A stretch of 10,016 nucleotides of DNA. Origin: Oxalobacteraceae bacterium (GTDB lineage Bacteria > Pseudomonadota > Gammaproteobacteria > Burkholderiales > Burkholderiaceae_D). The notes under the pieces were generated by a model. The model searched no databases. It was not told the origin of the DNA and saw only the letters and a list, made by a program, of their open reading frames with translations. The position numbers and the translations under genes are program-made. Shown piece after piece: positions 1 through 7,395 of this stretch (the first letter of the stretch is position 1; every line of letters begins with the position of its first letter). The stretch spans positions 1 through 10,016 of the forward strand of contig JAIXQV010000081.1 in assembly GCA_027485535.1 (NCBI GenBank). Direction: 5' to 3'.

Positions 1-41
1 AACCATACCCAATACGCTGCGGAAGTAGTTCATGTCCGGGT

Positions 42-77
42 GCCATGGTACGGGTCCTGCAGGTCCCGAACCATGGC
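42..77. repeat. 36-bp near-perfect palindrome / hairpin upstream of pucC
   Basis: The two 18-base halves are reverse complements except for one A-A pair (50/69) and one T-T pair (55/64). The outer stem is eight bases of GCCATGGT paired with ACCATGGC. It is followed by a CGGG/CCCG block and a central CCTGCAGG. As RNA this would fold into a strong hairpin with a UGCA tip. No U-tract follows, so it is not a classical intrinsic terminator. It lies 53 bp before pucC. In purple bacteria, stem-loops between light-harvesting genes and the next gene are known to set mRNA stability and stoichiometry, and a similar role is inferred here. A DNA-binding operator is the alternative. Bases 1-41 contain no gene that I can recognise. 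Confidence 0.6.
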
Positions 78-129
78 GAACCACCCGACTTGCTAAACCG
101 TAGCCTCGGCGCACACGCATCTAGCTATC

Positions 130-1533
130 ATGAGCTCCGTTCGCGCCATGCGTCAGGAGATGCTACGTACCTGGTCCCGCTTCGGGACAAAATTCCTTCC
201 CTTTGCTGATGCCGCGTCTGAGTCGCTGCCGTTATCACGGCTGCTACGTCTTTCGCTGTTTCAGGTATCAGTCGGCATGGCTTTAGTGCTGATGATCGGT
301 ACCCTGACTCGCGTCATGATTGTTGAGTTGCATGTATCCGCAACGCTGGTGGGATTAATGATTTCATTGCCATTGGTGTTTGCACCATTGCGCGCACTGA
401 TCGGCTTTCGCTCGGATCATCATCGCTCAGCACTAGGCTGGCGTCGCGTGCCGTATATCTGGATGGGTACGATGGTGCAATTCGGTGGTCTATCGATCAT
501 GCCGTTTGCGCTGCTGGTGCTATCCGGCATGGGGCACGCCTCGCACGCGCCGGCTTGGGTCGGGCAGCTTGCTGCTGCGGTCGCATTTTTATTGGTCGGC
601 GCTGGTCTGCACACCACGCAAACGGTGGGTCTCGCGCTGGCGACTGATCTTGCACCAGCCGAGTCGCGACCGAAAGTGGTCGGCCTGATGTATGTGATGC
701 TGCTGCTCGGTATGATGGGTAGCGCGGTGCTGTTTGGTCTAGCGTTAGCTGAGTTCAGCCCGGGTCAGTTGATTCGCGTGATTCAAGCAGCGGCAGTACT
801 GACGCTGGTCTTGAATACCATCGCACTCTGGAAGCAGGAATCACGTAGCCGATCGAATCGGCCCAGCGAGCAGAGCGCGCCAGATTTCCGCGCCACTTGG
901 CAGTTGTATTGCTCGGGCGAGCAGGCGACACGCCGCTTGCTGGCCATTGGCTTGGGTACCATGGCCTTCACGATGGAAGATGTCCTGCTCGAACCGTATG
1001 GCGGTGAGATCTTGCGGCTTACAGTCGGTGAGACCACGCTGCTCACCGCGACACTCGCGATTGGCGGTTTGTTGGGCTTTGCGCTGGCCTCGCGGGTTCT
1101 GAGTCGCGGTATGGATCCTTTGCGTCTGGCAGGACTTGGAGCATTGGTGGGTTTGCCAGCATTTGCCATGGTGATTCTGGCAGCGCCGACGGGCATCCCG
1201 ACCTTGTTTGGCGTTGGCACCATGCTGATAGGTTTTGGTGCCGGCTTGTTCGGGCATGGCACCCTGACTGCGACCATGAATCTCGCGCCGAAAACCCATA
1301 GCGGCTTGGCGTTGGGCGCGTGGGGCGCGGTACAGGCTACGGGTGCCGGTATCGCCATCGCCCTCGGCGGCATCTTGCGCGACCTGGCCGCGATGGTCGG
1401 CGGGTCGACATTCGGCTACACCTTTGTGTATACGCTGGAGATGGTATTACTAGTCTTGACGATCATCGCGATTCGGCCGCTCATTGGGCCAAACTCGTCG
1501 GATGCTGAATTGAGTAATAATAAGCGGGTGTGA
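130..1533 (+). CDS. pucC: PucC-family MFS protein, light-harvesting complex assembly / bacteriochlorophyll delivery
   Basis: This is a 467-residue polytopic membrane protein of the PucC/LhaA (BCD) branch of the major facilitator superfamily. The family is needed for accumulation of light-harvesting antenna complexes and is thought to deliver bacteriochlorophyll or assist assembly in the inner membrane. The segment RLLRLSLFQVSVGMALVL (residues 37-54) and the block around residues 88-120 (RALIGFRSD, then LGWRRVPYIW) are family hallmarks. A later block, EDVLLEPYGGEILRL, starts near residue 285. About 12 hydrophobic segments are visible, and the length is normal. The frame is closed by TAA at 94-96 and ATG 130 is the first Met. 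It lacks a good Shine-Dalgarno sequence, and ATG 148 or 160 are alternatives. No puhA, bchG or bchP follows, which favours PucC of a pucBAC operon over LhaA. This last point is inference from context. Confidence 0.9.
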   Translation: MSSVRAMRQEMLRTWSRFGTKFLPFADAASESLPLSRLLRLSLFQVSVGMALVLMIGTLTRVMIVELHVSATLVGLMISLPLVFAPLRALIGFRSDHHRSALGWRRVPYIWMGTMVQFGGLSIMPFALLVLSGMGHASHAPAWVGQLAAAVAFLLVGAGLHTTQTVGLALATDLAPAESRPKVVGLMYVMLLLGMMGSAVLFGLALAEFSPGQLIRVIQAAAVLTLVLNTIALWKQESRSRSNRPSEQSAPDFRATWQLYCSGEQATRRLLAIGLGTMAFTMEDVLLEPYGGEILRLTVGETTLLTATLAIGGLLGFALASRVLSRGMDPLRLAGLGALVGLPAFAMVILAAPTGIPTLFGVGTMLIGFGAGLFGHGTLTATMNLAPKTHSGLALGAWGAVQATGAGIAIALGGILRDLAAMVGGSTFGYTFVYTLEMVLLVLTIIAIRPLIGPNSSDAELSNNKRV

Positions 1534-1541
1534 AAACCGTC

Positions 1542-1560
1542 CGTCTGGAAGTTTCAGACG
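1542..1560 (+). other. Small stem-loop just after pucC
   Basis: CGTCTG (1542-1547) is reverse-complementary to CAGACG (1555-1560) across a 7-base loop. The pairing can extend inward through a G-U pair. It begins 9 bases after the pucC stop codon and has no following T-run. It is therefore more likely an intercistronic mRNA element than a terminator. It could also be chance, because the stem is short. Confidence 0.3.
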
Positions 1561-1634
1561 ATCAAGCGCCACCCGCACTGCGGCGTGGAATGTCACTGAA
1601 GATTTTGTTGCAACCATCGAATCGGGAGAAACTT

Positions 1635-1751
1635 ATGAAGACTTGGCAAATTTTGTTGGTGATCTGGATGGCCGGCGTCGGCTTCTGGGTTGCAAATCAG
1701 TTCAACCGCCAGAACATCGAGCGCCTGAAAAAGCGTTCCTCGGGCGCGTAA
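1635..1751 (+). CDS. Small single-pass membrane protein of unknown function, downstream of pucC
   Basis: I do not recognise this 38-residue protein. It has one hydrophobic helix (about residues 5-22, rich in Trp, Ile, Val and Gly). A polar, basic C-terminal tail ending in LKKRSSGA follows, which by the positive-inside rule would sit in the cytoplasm. There is no His in the helix, so it is not a light-harvesting alpha or beta polypeptide. The start at 1635 is chosen because GGGAGA (1624-1629) sits five bases upstream. The same frame is open back to a GTG at 1530 that overlaps the pucC stop as GTGA, with another ATG at 1590. A translationally coupled 73-residue form is therefore possible. The gene lies between pucC and a strong terminator, so co-transcription with pucC and a role in antenna assembly are plausible inferences only. 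Confidence 0.6.
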   Translation: MKTWQILLVIWMAGVGFWVANQFNRQNIERLKKRSSGA

Positions 1752-1776
1752 ATCTGGGCTTTACCGGGTAACCGTG

Positions 1777-1810
1777 AAACGGGCTGCTATATAGGCAGCC
1801 CGTTTTGCTT
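1777..1810 (+). terminator. Rho-independent terminator of the pucC transcript
   Basis: There is a perfect 11-bp stem, with AAACGGGCTGC (1777-1787) paired to GCAGCCCGTTT (1795-1805), a 7-base loop TATATAG and a short T-rich tail (TTTTGCTT). It begins 26 bp after the small ORF and ends before the Fur-controlled region. It separates the light-harvesting block from the iron-uptake block. Confidence 0.88.
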
Positions 1811-1842
1811 TGAGGGACACCTTCCCAGCTCGGCGCCATCGT

Positions 1843-1861
1843 AGTGAGAATTATTCTCATT
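1843..1861 (+). promoter_or_regulatory. Fur box controlling the ferric uptake operon
   Basis: TGAGAAT-T-ATTCTCA (1845-1859) is a perfect 7-1-7 inverted repeat. It matches the Fur core TGATAAT-N-ATTATCA at all but one symmetric position per half. It lies 52 bases before the fbpA start. A loose -10-like TAAACT is at 1867-1872, with no convincing -35 element. Binding by Fe2+-loaded Fur here would repress the operon in iron-replete cells, which fits the downstream Fe3+ importer. Confidence 0.85.
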
Positions 1862-1911
1862 TGAGGTAAACTCAGCAGTTCTTGATCGACTCTATCGGGG
1901 ACTGCTTCACC

Positions 1912-2916
1912 ATGCCGCAACTCACGTCTTTGCTCTCAGCCGCTTTCATCGCGCTGGCTTCGCTATCCACTATCGCGATCGCTGACACCGTCACTGTTTA
2001 TTCCGCCCGCAACGAGCAACTGCTGAAACCGCTGCTGGATTGTTACAGCAAAGAGACGGGTACCGAAATTCGTCTAATGACCGCAAACGAGGGCGCATTA
2101 CTCGCGCGCTTGAATGCCGAGGGTGCCAGCACACCAGCGGATGTACTCATCACGGTGGATGCCGGTAACTTATGGCTCGCTGCACAGCAAGGCCAACTCC
2201 GTGCGCTGAACTCGCCGGTACTCCAAAAAAATATCCCGGCGCATTTGCGCGACCCTGATAACCAGTGGTTCGGTTTGTCGGTGCGCGCGCGTACGATTGT
2301 TTATAGCAAGTCTGCCGTGCGGCCGAGCGAGCTTTCCACTTATGAAGATCTGGCGCAAGCGAAATGGAAAGGCAAACTTTGTCTGCGTACCAGCAAGAAG
2401 GTCTATAACCAGTCACTGATCGCCATGATGATCACCGAAATCGGTGAAGCAAAAACTGAAGAGATCGTACGCGGCTGGGTCGCCAATCTCGCCACCACGC
2501 CATTCCCCGATGACACCTCGCTGCTGAAAGCCATTGCTGCCGGTCAGTGCCAGGTCGGCATCGTCAACACGTATTACCTTGGCCGCCTTCTCGTCAAAGA
2601 GCCTGACTTCCCCGTTGGTTTGTTCTGGGCGAATCAGAGCGGTAGCGGTACGCACGTCAATGTCTCTGGTGCAGGCATAACCAAACACGCAAAAAATCCG
2701 ACCGGCGCGCAGAAGCTGATTGAGTATTTGTCGATGGAAGCAGCACAATCGTTTTACGTCGATGAAGATCTGGAGTTCCCGGCCAACCCGAAGGTGAAGG
2801 CCAACTCAATCATCAAGGAATGGGGCAGTTTCAAGCCAAACTTGCTGAATGTCGCCAAAGCCGGTGAGTTGCAGGCGGCGGCTACCAAGCTGATGGACAG
2901 AGCAGGCTACAAGTAA
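1912..2916 (+). CDS. fbpA: Periplasmic Fe(III)-binding protein of ABC transporter (FbpA/FutA family)
   Basis: This 334-residue precursor is the periplasmic solute receptor that captures ferric iron and passes it to FbpB/FbpC. An N-terminal signal peptide (about residues 1-24, with cleavage suggested after AIA) precedes DTVTVYSARNE, the typical start of mature FutA/FbpA proteins. The paired iron-ligand tyrosines are at Tyr221-Tyr222 in NTYYLGRL. Tyr30 (VYSAR) and Tyr165 (KVYNQ) are likely further ligands, as in FutA-type proteins that bind iron mainly through tyrosines. Three cysteines (44, 157 and 213) are present in the mature chain. ATG 1912 is chosen over the TTG at 1882 because the signal peptide begins there and GGGGA (1897-1901) lies 10 bases upstream. 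The Fur box is just ahead of the gene. The iron assignment is firm at family level. Confidence 0.92.
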   Translation: MPQLTSLLSAAFIALASLSTIAIADTVTVYSARNEQLLKPLLDCYSKETGTEIRLMTANEGALLARLNAEGASTPADVLITVDAGNLWLAAQQGQLRALNSPVLQKNIPAHLRDPDNQWFGLSVRARTIVYSKSAVRPSELSTYEDLAQAKWKGKLCLRTSKKVYNQSLIAMMITEIGEAKTEEIVRGWVANLATTPFPDDTSLLKAIAAGQCQVGIVNTYYLGRLLVKEPDFPVGLFWANQSGSGTHVNVSGAGITKHAKNPTGAQKLIEYLSMEAAQSFYVDEDLEFPANPKVKANSIIKEWGSFKPNLLNVAKAGELQAAATKLMDRAGYK

Positions 2917-3083
2917 GCACCTATCGCGTAAGGTCGCTATCAGTGTTGGCATCATCTTGCGGTACGTCTTGTACTGTCAGTGGTGCCGCCGTCTTGCTAT
3001 CGATCTTACGAAACAGATTTTTGCCGCGCAATACCAAACCGCATCAAGACCGCCGTATGAGAATTACCGCATAAACGTACCGA

Positions 3084-4685
3084 ATGAATTCACTCGCTGA
3101 CAAACCTGCGTGGTCGGTACTCTGGCTGTCACTACCGACGGTGGTGCCGCTGTTAGTGGTGCTGGGCAGTTGGCTGCATCCGCAGCCAGAGGTGTGGTCG
3201 CACCTGAATGAGTTCGTGCTACCTGCGGTGCTGAAGAACACGTTTCTGATGGCACTCGGTGTGGCGCTGATGGTGATTGTCTTGGGCGTAGGGCTCGCTT
3301 GGTTGACGGCGGTGTGTGAGTTCCCGGGGCGACGCTGGTTTGCATGGGCGTTAGTGCTGCCGTTGGCATTACCGGGCTATGTGCTGGCATCGGTCATGGT
3401 CGGTTTGTTTGACTACAGCGGACCCTTGCAAACTGCCTTGCGTTCCGCGCTCGGGCCAGTGAGCCTGCCGCCGATACGATCCATGGGTGGAGCCATCGTG
3501 GTGTTCGGCTTGGTGCTGTACCCCTATGTGTATTTGTTGGCGCGGCAAGCTTTTCTGACGCAAGGTAAGCGTAGCCTTGAAGCGGCGCAAACACTCGGTA
3601 TGCCGCGCTGGTTGGCGTTCTTTCGCGTAGCGTTGCCGATGTCGCGGCCGTGGTGGGTCGCAGGTCTGACCTTGGCGCTGATGGAAATGCTGGCCGACTT
3701 CGGAACCGTCGCGATCTTCAATGTCGATACCTTTACCACGGCGATCTATAAAGCCTGGCTGGCCTTGTTCAATTTACCGGTCGCCTCGCAATTAGCCTCG
3801 TTACTCGCACTAGCTGTCTTGTTGTTGGTATGGTTTGAGCAGCGCGCGATTGCGCAACGCCGTTATGCCGCAAACTCAGTCGAGGCGCGCCTCGAGCGTT
3901 TGCAATTAGTCGGACTATCGCGTTGGGCGGCGTTCGCTGCCTGTGCGCTGGTACTGCTAATGGCGTTTGTAATACCTGTGCTTCAACTCTTACTCTGGTC
4001 GTTGTCAGTGGTGCGCAATGATTGGGATGTGCGTTATTGGGGTTTCATCGGGCACTCGTTGATGCTGTCGACGTTATCAGCGCTGATTGTGGTAGCGGTC
4101 GGGCTGTGGCTGGCGTATGCACAGCGTCAGCATCCAGGTCGACTCACACGCTTGTGGGTGCGCGCTTCAACGCTCGGCTATGCATTGCCCGGTATGCTGC
4201 TGTCGGTCGGTTTGTTCATTCCGATTGCGTGGCTTGATAATCAGCTTTACCCGCTATGGCAGTCGTGGGGTGTTGATCCGGCACCCGTGCTGAAGGGTAC
4301 GTTATTGGTGATGCTGCTAGCGCTAGCGGCGCGTTTCATGGCCGTGGGCTTTGAACCGATGCAGGCTGCGATGCAGCGCATTACGCTTAGTCAGCAACAG
4401 GCAGCGCATAGTTTGGGTCTCGGTCGTTGGCAGGTGCTGCGCCAGCTTTTCTTGCCGCTGCTGCGCAGTGGTTGGTTGGGTGCCAGCTTGCTGGTATTCG
4501 TCGAGGTCATGAAAGAAATGCCGATCACCTTAATGACACGACCATTTGGCTGGGACACGCTGGCAGTGCGTGTGTTCGAGATGAGCGCTGAAGGTATGTG
4601 GGATCGCGCTGCCTTGCCGAGCTTGTGTATTGTGGCTGCTGGTTTGCTTCCGGTCTTGTTATTAATTCGTCAGTCAGAGCGCTAG
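3084..4685 (+). CDS. fbpB: Ferric iron ABC transporter permease, fused two-domain (FbpB/ThiP-like)
   Basis: This 533-residue inner-membrane protein carries two tandem binding-protein-dependent permease domains in one chain. The family uses this arrangement for Fe3+ importers. Each half has the cytoplasmic EAA loop that contacts the ATPase: EAAQTLGMPRW from residue 166 and QAAHSLGLGRW from residue 439. Numerous hydrophobic helices lie on both sides. A polar linker (about residues 250-280, QRRYAANSVEARLERL) joins the halves. An in-frame TAA at 3072-3074 makes ATG 3084 the first possible Met, although the Shine-Dalgarno match is poor. It lies 167 bp after fbpA and 3 bp before fbpC. ThiP, the thiamine permease, is a structural relative, but the FbpA neighbour and Fur box make iron the better call. 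Confidence 0.92.
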   Translation: MNSLADKPAWSVLWLSLPTVVPLLVVLGSWLHPQPEVWSHLNEFVLPAVLKNTFLMALGVALMVIVLGVGLAWLTAVCEFPGRRWFAWALVLPLALPGYVLASVMVGLFDYSGPLQTALRSALGPVSLPPIRSMGGAIVVFGLVLYPYVYLLARQAFLTQGKRSLEAAQTLGMPRWLAFFRVALPMSRPWWVAGLTLALMEMLADFGTVAIFNVDTFTTAIYKAWLALFNLPVASQLASLLALAVLLLVWFEQRAIAQRRYAANSVEARLERLQLVGLSRWAAFAACALVLLMAFVIPVLQLLLWSLSVVRNDWDVRYWGFIGHSLMLSTLSALIVVAVGLWLAYAQRQHPGRLTRLWVRASTLGYALPGMLLSVGLFIPIAWLDNQLYPLWQSWGVDPAPVLKGTLLVMLLALAARFMAVGFEPMQAAMQRITLSQQQAAHSLGLGRWQVLRQLFLPLLRSGWLGASLLVFVEVMKEMPITLMTRPFGWDTLAVRVFEMSAEGMWDRAALPSLCIVAAGLLPVLLLIRQSER

Positions 4686-4688
4686 GCC

Positions 4689-5777
4689 ATGCAGCACGAT
4701 ATGAATCATCATCAGCCAGTACAGGCGCTCGAACTAGAGGCGCTGACCCTTGGCTATCCCACTGCGAGTGGCTTGCAGGTCGTGCTGTCGGATTTTTCAA
4801 TCAGCTTGGCGCAAGGTGAAATCGCCTGCTTGCTCGGGCCATCCGGCTGTGGCAAGACGACCGCCTTGCGCGCGATTGCGGGTTTTCATCCGCTGCAATC
4901 TGGCCGTATCCGCTTGATGCAGGACGAGGTCGGTCGTGCCGGCTATCAGCTCGCACCCGAGCATCGCAACATCGGCATGGTGTTTCAAGACTATGCGCTG
5001 TTTCCCCATCTTTCAGTGGCTGACAATATCGGTTTCGGTTTGTACCGTCGTAGCCAGCGCGAGCGCGAGCAACGTGTCGCACAAATGCTTGAACTGGTCG
5101 GCCTGGAAGCGTTGGCACATAGCGCGCCGCATCAACTCTCGGGTGGTCAACAGCAGCGCGTTGCATTGGCGCGTGCATTGGCGCCACAACCGGCGCTATT
5201 GCTCATGGATGAGCCTTTCTCGAATCTGGATGTCACGCTGCGCGAGCGCTTGGCGATCGAGGTGCGCGATTTGTTGAAGCAGACGGGGACCACCGCCGTC
5301 ATCGTCACTCATGATCAGCTGGAAGCGTTTGCGGTGGCCGATCGTATCGCTGTGTTGGCAGAAGGACGCCTGCAGCAGTGGGGCACGCCGATGCAGCTGT
5401 ATCACCGCCCCGAGAATCGATTTGTTGCGCGCTTCATCGGTGAGGGCATGATGCTGCGTGGTCGAGTGGGTGATGCAGGGCAGGTGCACACCGAACTTGG
5501 TGTGTTCAACCCCGAAGTCTTGCCCGATGGTGTCGGCAACGGTGGTGAGGTAGACCTGTTGCTGCGGCCAGATGATATTCAGCATGACGACGCCAGCCCG
5601 CTGCAGGCGCGCGTTCTGGCCAAGGCATTTCGCGGGGCGGCGTTCTTGTACACGCTGGCCTTGCCTTCCGGGCAGCAGCTGCTATCCCTGGTGCCCAGCC
5701 ATCATGACCATGCAATCGGTGAGGCAATTGGTATTCGTCTTGAATTAGACCACCAGATCTGCTTTGCTACTGCCTAG
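4689..5777 (+). CDS. fbpC: Ferric iron ABC transporter ATP-binding protein
   Basis: This 362-residue cytoplasmic ATPase energises the FbpB permease. Motifs in order are Walker A GPSGCGKTT (50-58), Q-loop Gln100 in MVFQDYALFPH, signature LSGGQ (150-154), Walker B LLLMDEP (170-176), D-loop NLD and switch His208. The C-terminal third, from about residue 250, is a TOBE-like regulatory domain with LLRPDDIQ, typical of the FbpC/PotA group. ATG 4689 is chosen because it follows the fbpB stop by one codon. ATG 4701 (MNHHQPV) is an alternative, and neither has a strong ribosome site. The gene is in the same frame as fbpB, separated only by TAG GCC, so translation is probably coupled. All catalytic residues are intact. 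Confidence 0.93.
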   Translation: MQHDMNHHQPVQALELEALTLGYPTASGLQVVLSDFSISLAQGEIACLLGPSGCGKTTALRAIAGFHPLQSGRIRLMQDEVGRAGYQLAPEHRNIGMVFQDYALFPHLSVADNIGFGLYRRSQREREQRVAQMLELVGLEALAHSAPHQLSGGQQQRVALARALAPQPALLLMDEPFSNLDVTLRERLAIEVRDLLKQTGTTAVIVTHDQLEAFAVADRIAVLAEGRLQQWGTPMQLYHRPENRFVARFIGEGMMLRGRVGDAGQVHTELGVFNPEVLPDGVGNGGEVDLLLRPDDIQHDDASPLQARVLAKAFRGAAFLYTLALPSGQQLLSLVPSHHDHAIGEAIGIRLELDHQICFATA

Positions 5778-5868
5778 GCTGCAATAGCGTGTCGCTGGCG
5801 ATGCCGGTGTCGGTGGTGTTGTCCGTGGCTCGGATATTAGCGACCAAACAATGATGTCCTAGGGTCGC

Positions 5869-5902
5869 AAAGTCGGCTGCTTGGCTTTATAGTGGCGACT
5901 TT
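5869..5902. promoter_or_regulatory. Possible promoter/operator region upstream of the liv-type operon
   Basis: AAAGTCG (5869-5875) and CGACTTT (5896-5902) form an inverted repeat with a 20-base spacer. A -10-like TATAGT (5888-5893) lies inside the spacer, without a convincing -35. It is about 75 bases before the binding-protein start, in the 198-bp gap after fbpC. No clear terminator is seen in that gap. This is weak evidence, and a chance repeat cannot be excluded. Confidence 0.25.
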
Positions 5903-5975
5903 CGCGCATTCGCCGGCATGGTGCGGTGCGACGAAAACTCATAACGACAATAAATCTTAGGCTGGAGACATCCTT

Positions 5976-7271
5976 ATGAACATCCTCGCACTTGTGCAAC
6001 GGGTGGCCGGGTTGGCCCTTGCGGGCTTCGTTGCGGCGGCTGGTGCGCAAACCAAACCCACCGAACTCAAAGTCGGCATCAGTACGTTTATGTCAGGTCC
6101 GGCCTCGGTATTTGGGGTGCCGGCAAAGGCGGCGGCTGAGCTCTATATCGAGCAGATCAACGCAAGCGGTGGCATCGGTGGTGTCAAGCTCGTACCTACT
6201 TTCATTGATGAGGGCATAGGCTCGGATAAGTTTTTATCCGAGTACCGCCGCGTGGTTCAGGAGAGCGACACCAAGGTCATGGTGGCCGCGATCTCCAGTG
6301 GTAATTGCAATATCGTCGCCCCGGTAGCTGAGGATCTGAAGGTACTCAACATCATGTGGGATTGCGGTACCGAGAAAGTGCTGGAAGATAAGCGCTATCG
6401 TTATGTGGTTCGTACCCAAGCGAATGCAACCACTGAGATGGTTGCTAGCGTTTTGTACTTGCTGCGCACCAAGCCGGATCTGAAATCCATCGCAGTGATT
6501 AATCAGGATTACGCCTGGGGTCGCGACTCGTGGGAGTTGTTCCGCAATACTTTGCTGGCTATGAAGCCCGATGTAAAAATCGTCGCTGAATTATTTCCTA
6601 AATTCGGCGCAACCGATTACTCAACCGAGATTAGCCGCTTACAGGCGCTACGACCCGAGGTCATCTTGTCGACAGCATGGGGCGGCGATCTTGATACCTT
6701 TGTGCGTCAGGCCTCGCAGCGCGGGCTGATGAAAAATTCGCTCTTCGTCTTGCCACTGGCCGAGAGCTCGCTCGAGCGTTTGGGCAGTGCGCTGCCGGAG
6801 GGTGTGATTGTAGGCGCGCGTGGTGATCATTATTTCCTTCACCCTCAGTACAAAGACGAGCCGCGCCTGAAAAGTTTCGTCAAGAAGTTTCGCGACAAGA
6901 CGGGTACATATCCGATCTACTCGGTGTACCACATGATTCAAGCGCTCGATGGTCTGAAAGCCGGTTACGAGAAAGCGATTAAGGCAAATAAGGGCCAGTG
7001 GCCGAGTATTGAGCAAGTGTCCGATGCGATGCGCACCCTGGAGTTCCGCGGTATCACCGGTACCGTAAAGATGCGCGAAGACGGTCAGGGCCTTGAAGAG
7101 CAGTTACTAGGTATTACCAAGAAGAGTCCTGATTATGCTTTCCCGATTCTCGAAAAAATCGTGATCTATCCGGCGGATCTGATTACGACACCCGTCGGTC
7201 AGAAATCGCCTGAGTGGGTCAAGACCCTGAAGCCGGAGCTCATTAATCATCCACGGTTAAGACAGTATTGA
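5976..7271 (+). CDS. LivK-like periplasmic substrate-binding protein of an amino-acid-type ABC importer
   Basis: This 431-residue precursor is of the type I periplasmic binding fold (Leu/Ile/Val receptor family, HAAT importers). The signal peptide is about residues 1-24, with cleavage likely after AGA. The mature N-terminus TELKVGISTFMSGPASVFG and the AAAELYIEQINASGGIGG segment are typical of the family. Cys111 (SGNC) and Cys130 (MWDCGT) flank one lobe segment and could form a disulfide. The ribosome site GGAGA (5964-5968) is 7 bases before ATG. It is first in a row with livH, livM, livG and livF. In this broad family, ligands range from branched-chain amino acids to amides, urea and aromatic acids. 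The sequence does not identify the ligand here, so LivK-like is a structural label only. Confidence 0.88.
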   Translation: MNILALVQRVAGLALAGFVAAAGAQTKPTELKVGISTFMSGPASVFGVPAKAAAELYIEQINASGGIGGVKLVPTFIDEGIGSDKFLSEYRRVVQESDTKVMVAAISSGNCNIVAPVAEDLKVLNIMWDCGTEKVLEDKRYRYVVRTQANATTEMVASVLYLLRTKPDLKSIAVINQDYAWGRDSWELFRNTLLAMKPDVKIVAELFPKFGATDYSTEISRLQALRPEVILSTAWGGDLDTFVRQASQRGLMKNSLFVLPLAESSLERLGSALPEGVIVGARGDHYFLHPQYKDEPRLKSFVKKFRDKTGTYPIYSVYHMIQALDGLKAGYEKAIKANKGQWPSIEQVSDAMRTLEFRGITGTVKMREDGQGLEEQLLGITKKSPDYAFPILEKIVIYPADLITTPVGQKSPEWVKTLKPELINHPRLRQY

Positions 7272-7281
7272 CTGAGCGATA

Positions 7282-7307
7282 CGCCGCAAGCTGAAATGTT
7301 TGCGGCG
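7282..7307 (+). other. Intercistronic stem-loop after the binding-protein gene
   Basis: CGCCGCAA (7282-7289) pairs perfectly with TTGCGGCG (7300-7307) across a 10-base loop, beginning 11 bases after the binding-protein stop. No T-run follows. Such stem-loops after periplasmic binding-protein genes commonly protect the upstream mRNA from 3' decay, or partly terminate, giving more binding protein than permease. That role is inferred here. Confidence 0.55.
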
Positions 7308-7395
7308 GTCGCCATCGACGCTGTCAACGCCTGATGTAATCGCCTACGCGAACCTTTAGCTAACCCTTAGTAAACCTCATCCGCCCGCTCTCGCC

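Noticed and set aside
1..96. Possible 3' end of a light-harvesting (pucA-like) gene at the left edge
   Set aside because: Frame 1 runs to TAA at 94-96 and frame 2 to TAG at 26-28. Neither translation shows recognisable alpha or beta antenna residues, so no CDS is called.
783..1373. Long minus-strand open frames opposite pucC (also 841-1299)
   Set aside because: The translations are low-complexity, rich in Pro, Arg and Ala, and match no family. They lie fully antisense to a clearly conserved gene, as expected from codon bias in GC-rich DNA.
1882..1911. Upstream TTG start for fbpA
   Set aside because: It would add ten polar residues ahead of a complete signal peptide. ATG 1912 fits the family and has a reasonable ribosome site.
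2922..3038. Minus-strand open stretch of about 38 codons in the fbpA-fbpB gap, with an acidic tail ending at a TAG
   Set aside because: It is bounded by a TGA upstream, has no good start or ribosome site and matches no family. An open frame of that length is expected by chance.
5859..6050. Minus-strand 63-codon open frame across the liv promoter region
   Set aside because: It is Arg-rich with no family resemblance, and it overlaps the well-supported ribosome site and start of the binding-protein gene.
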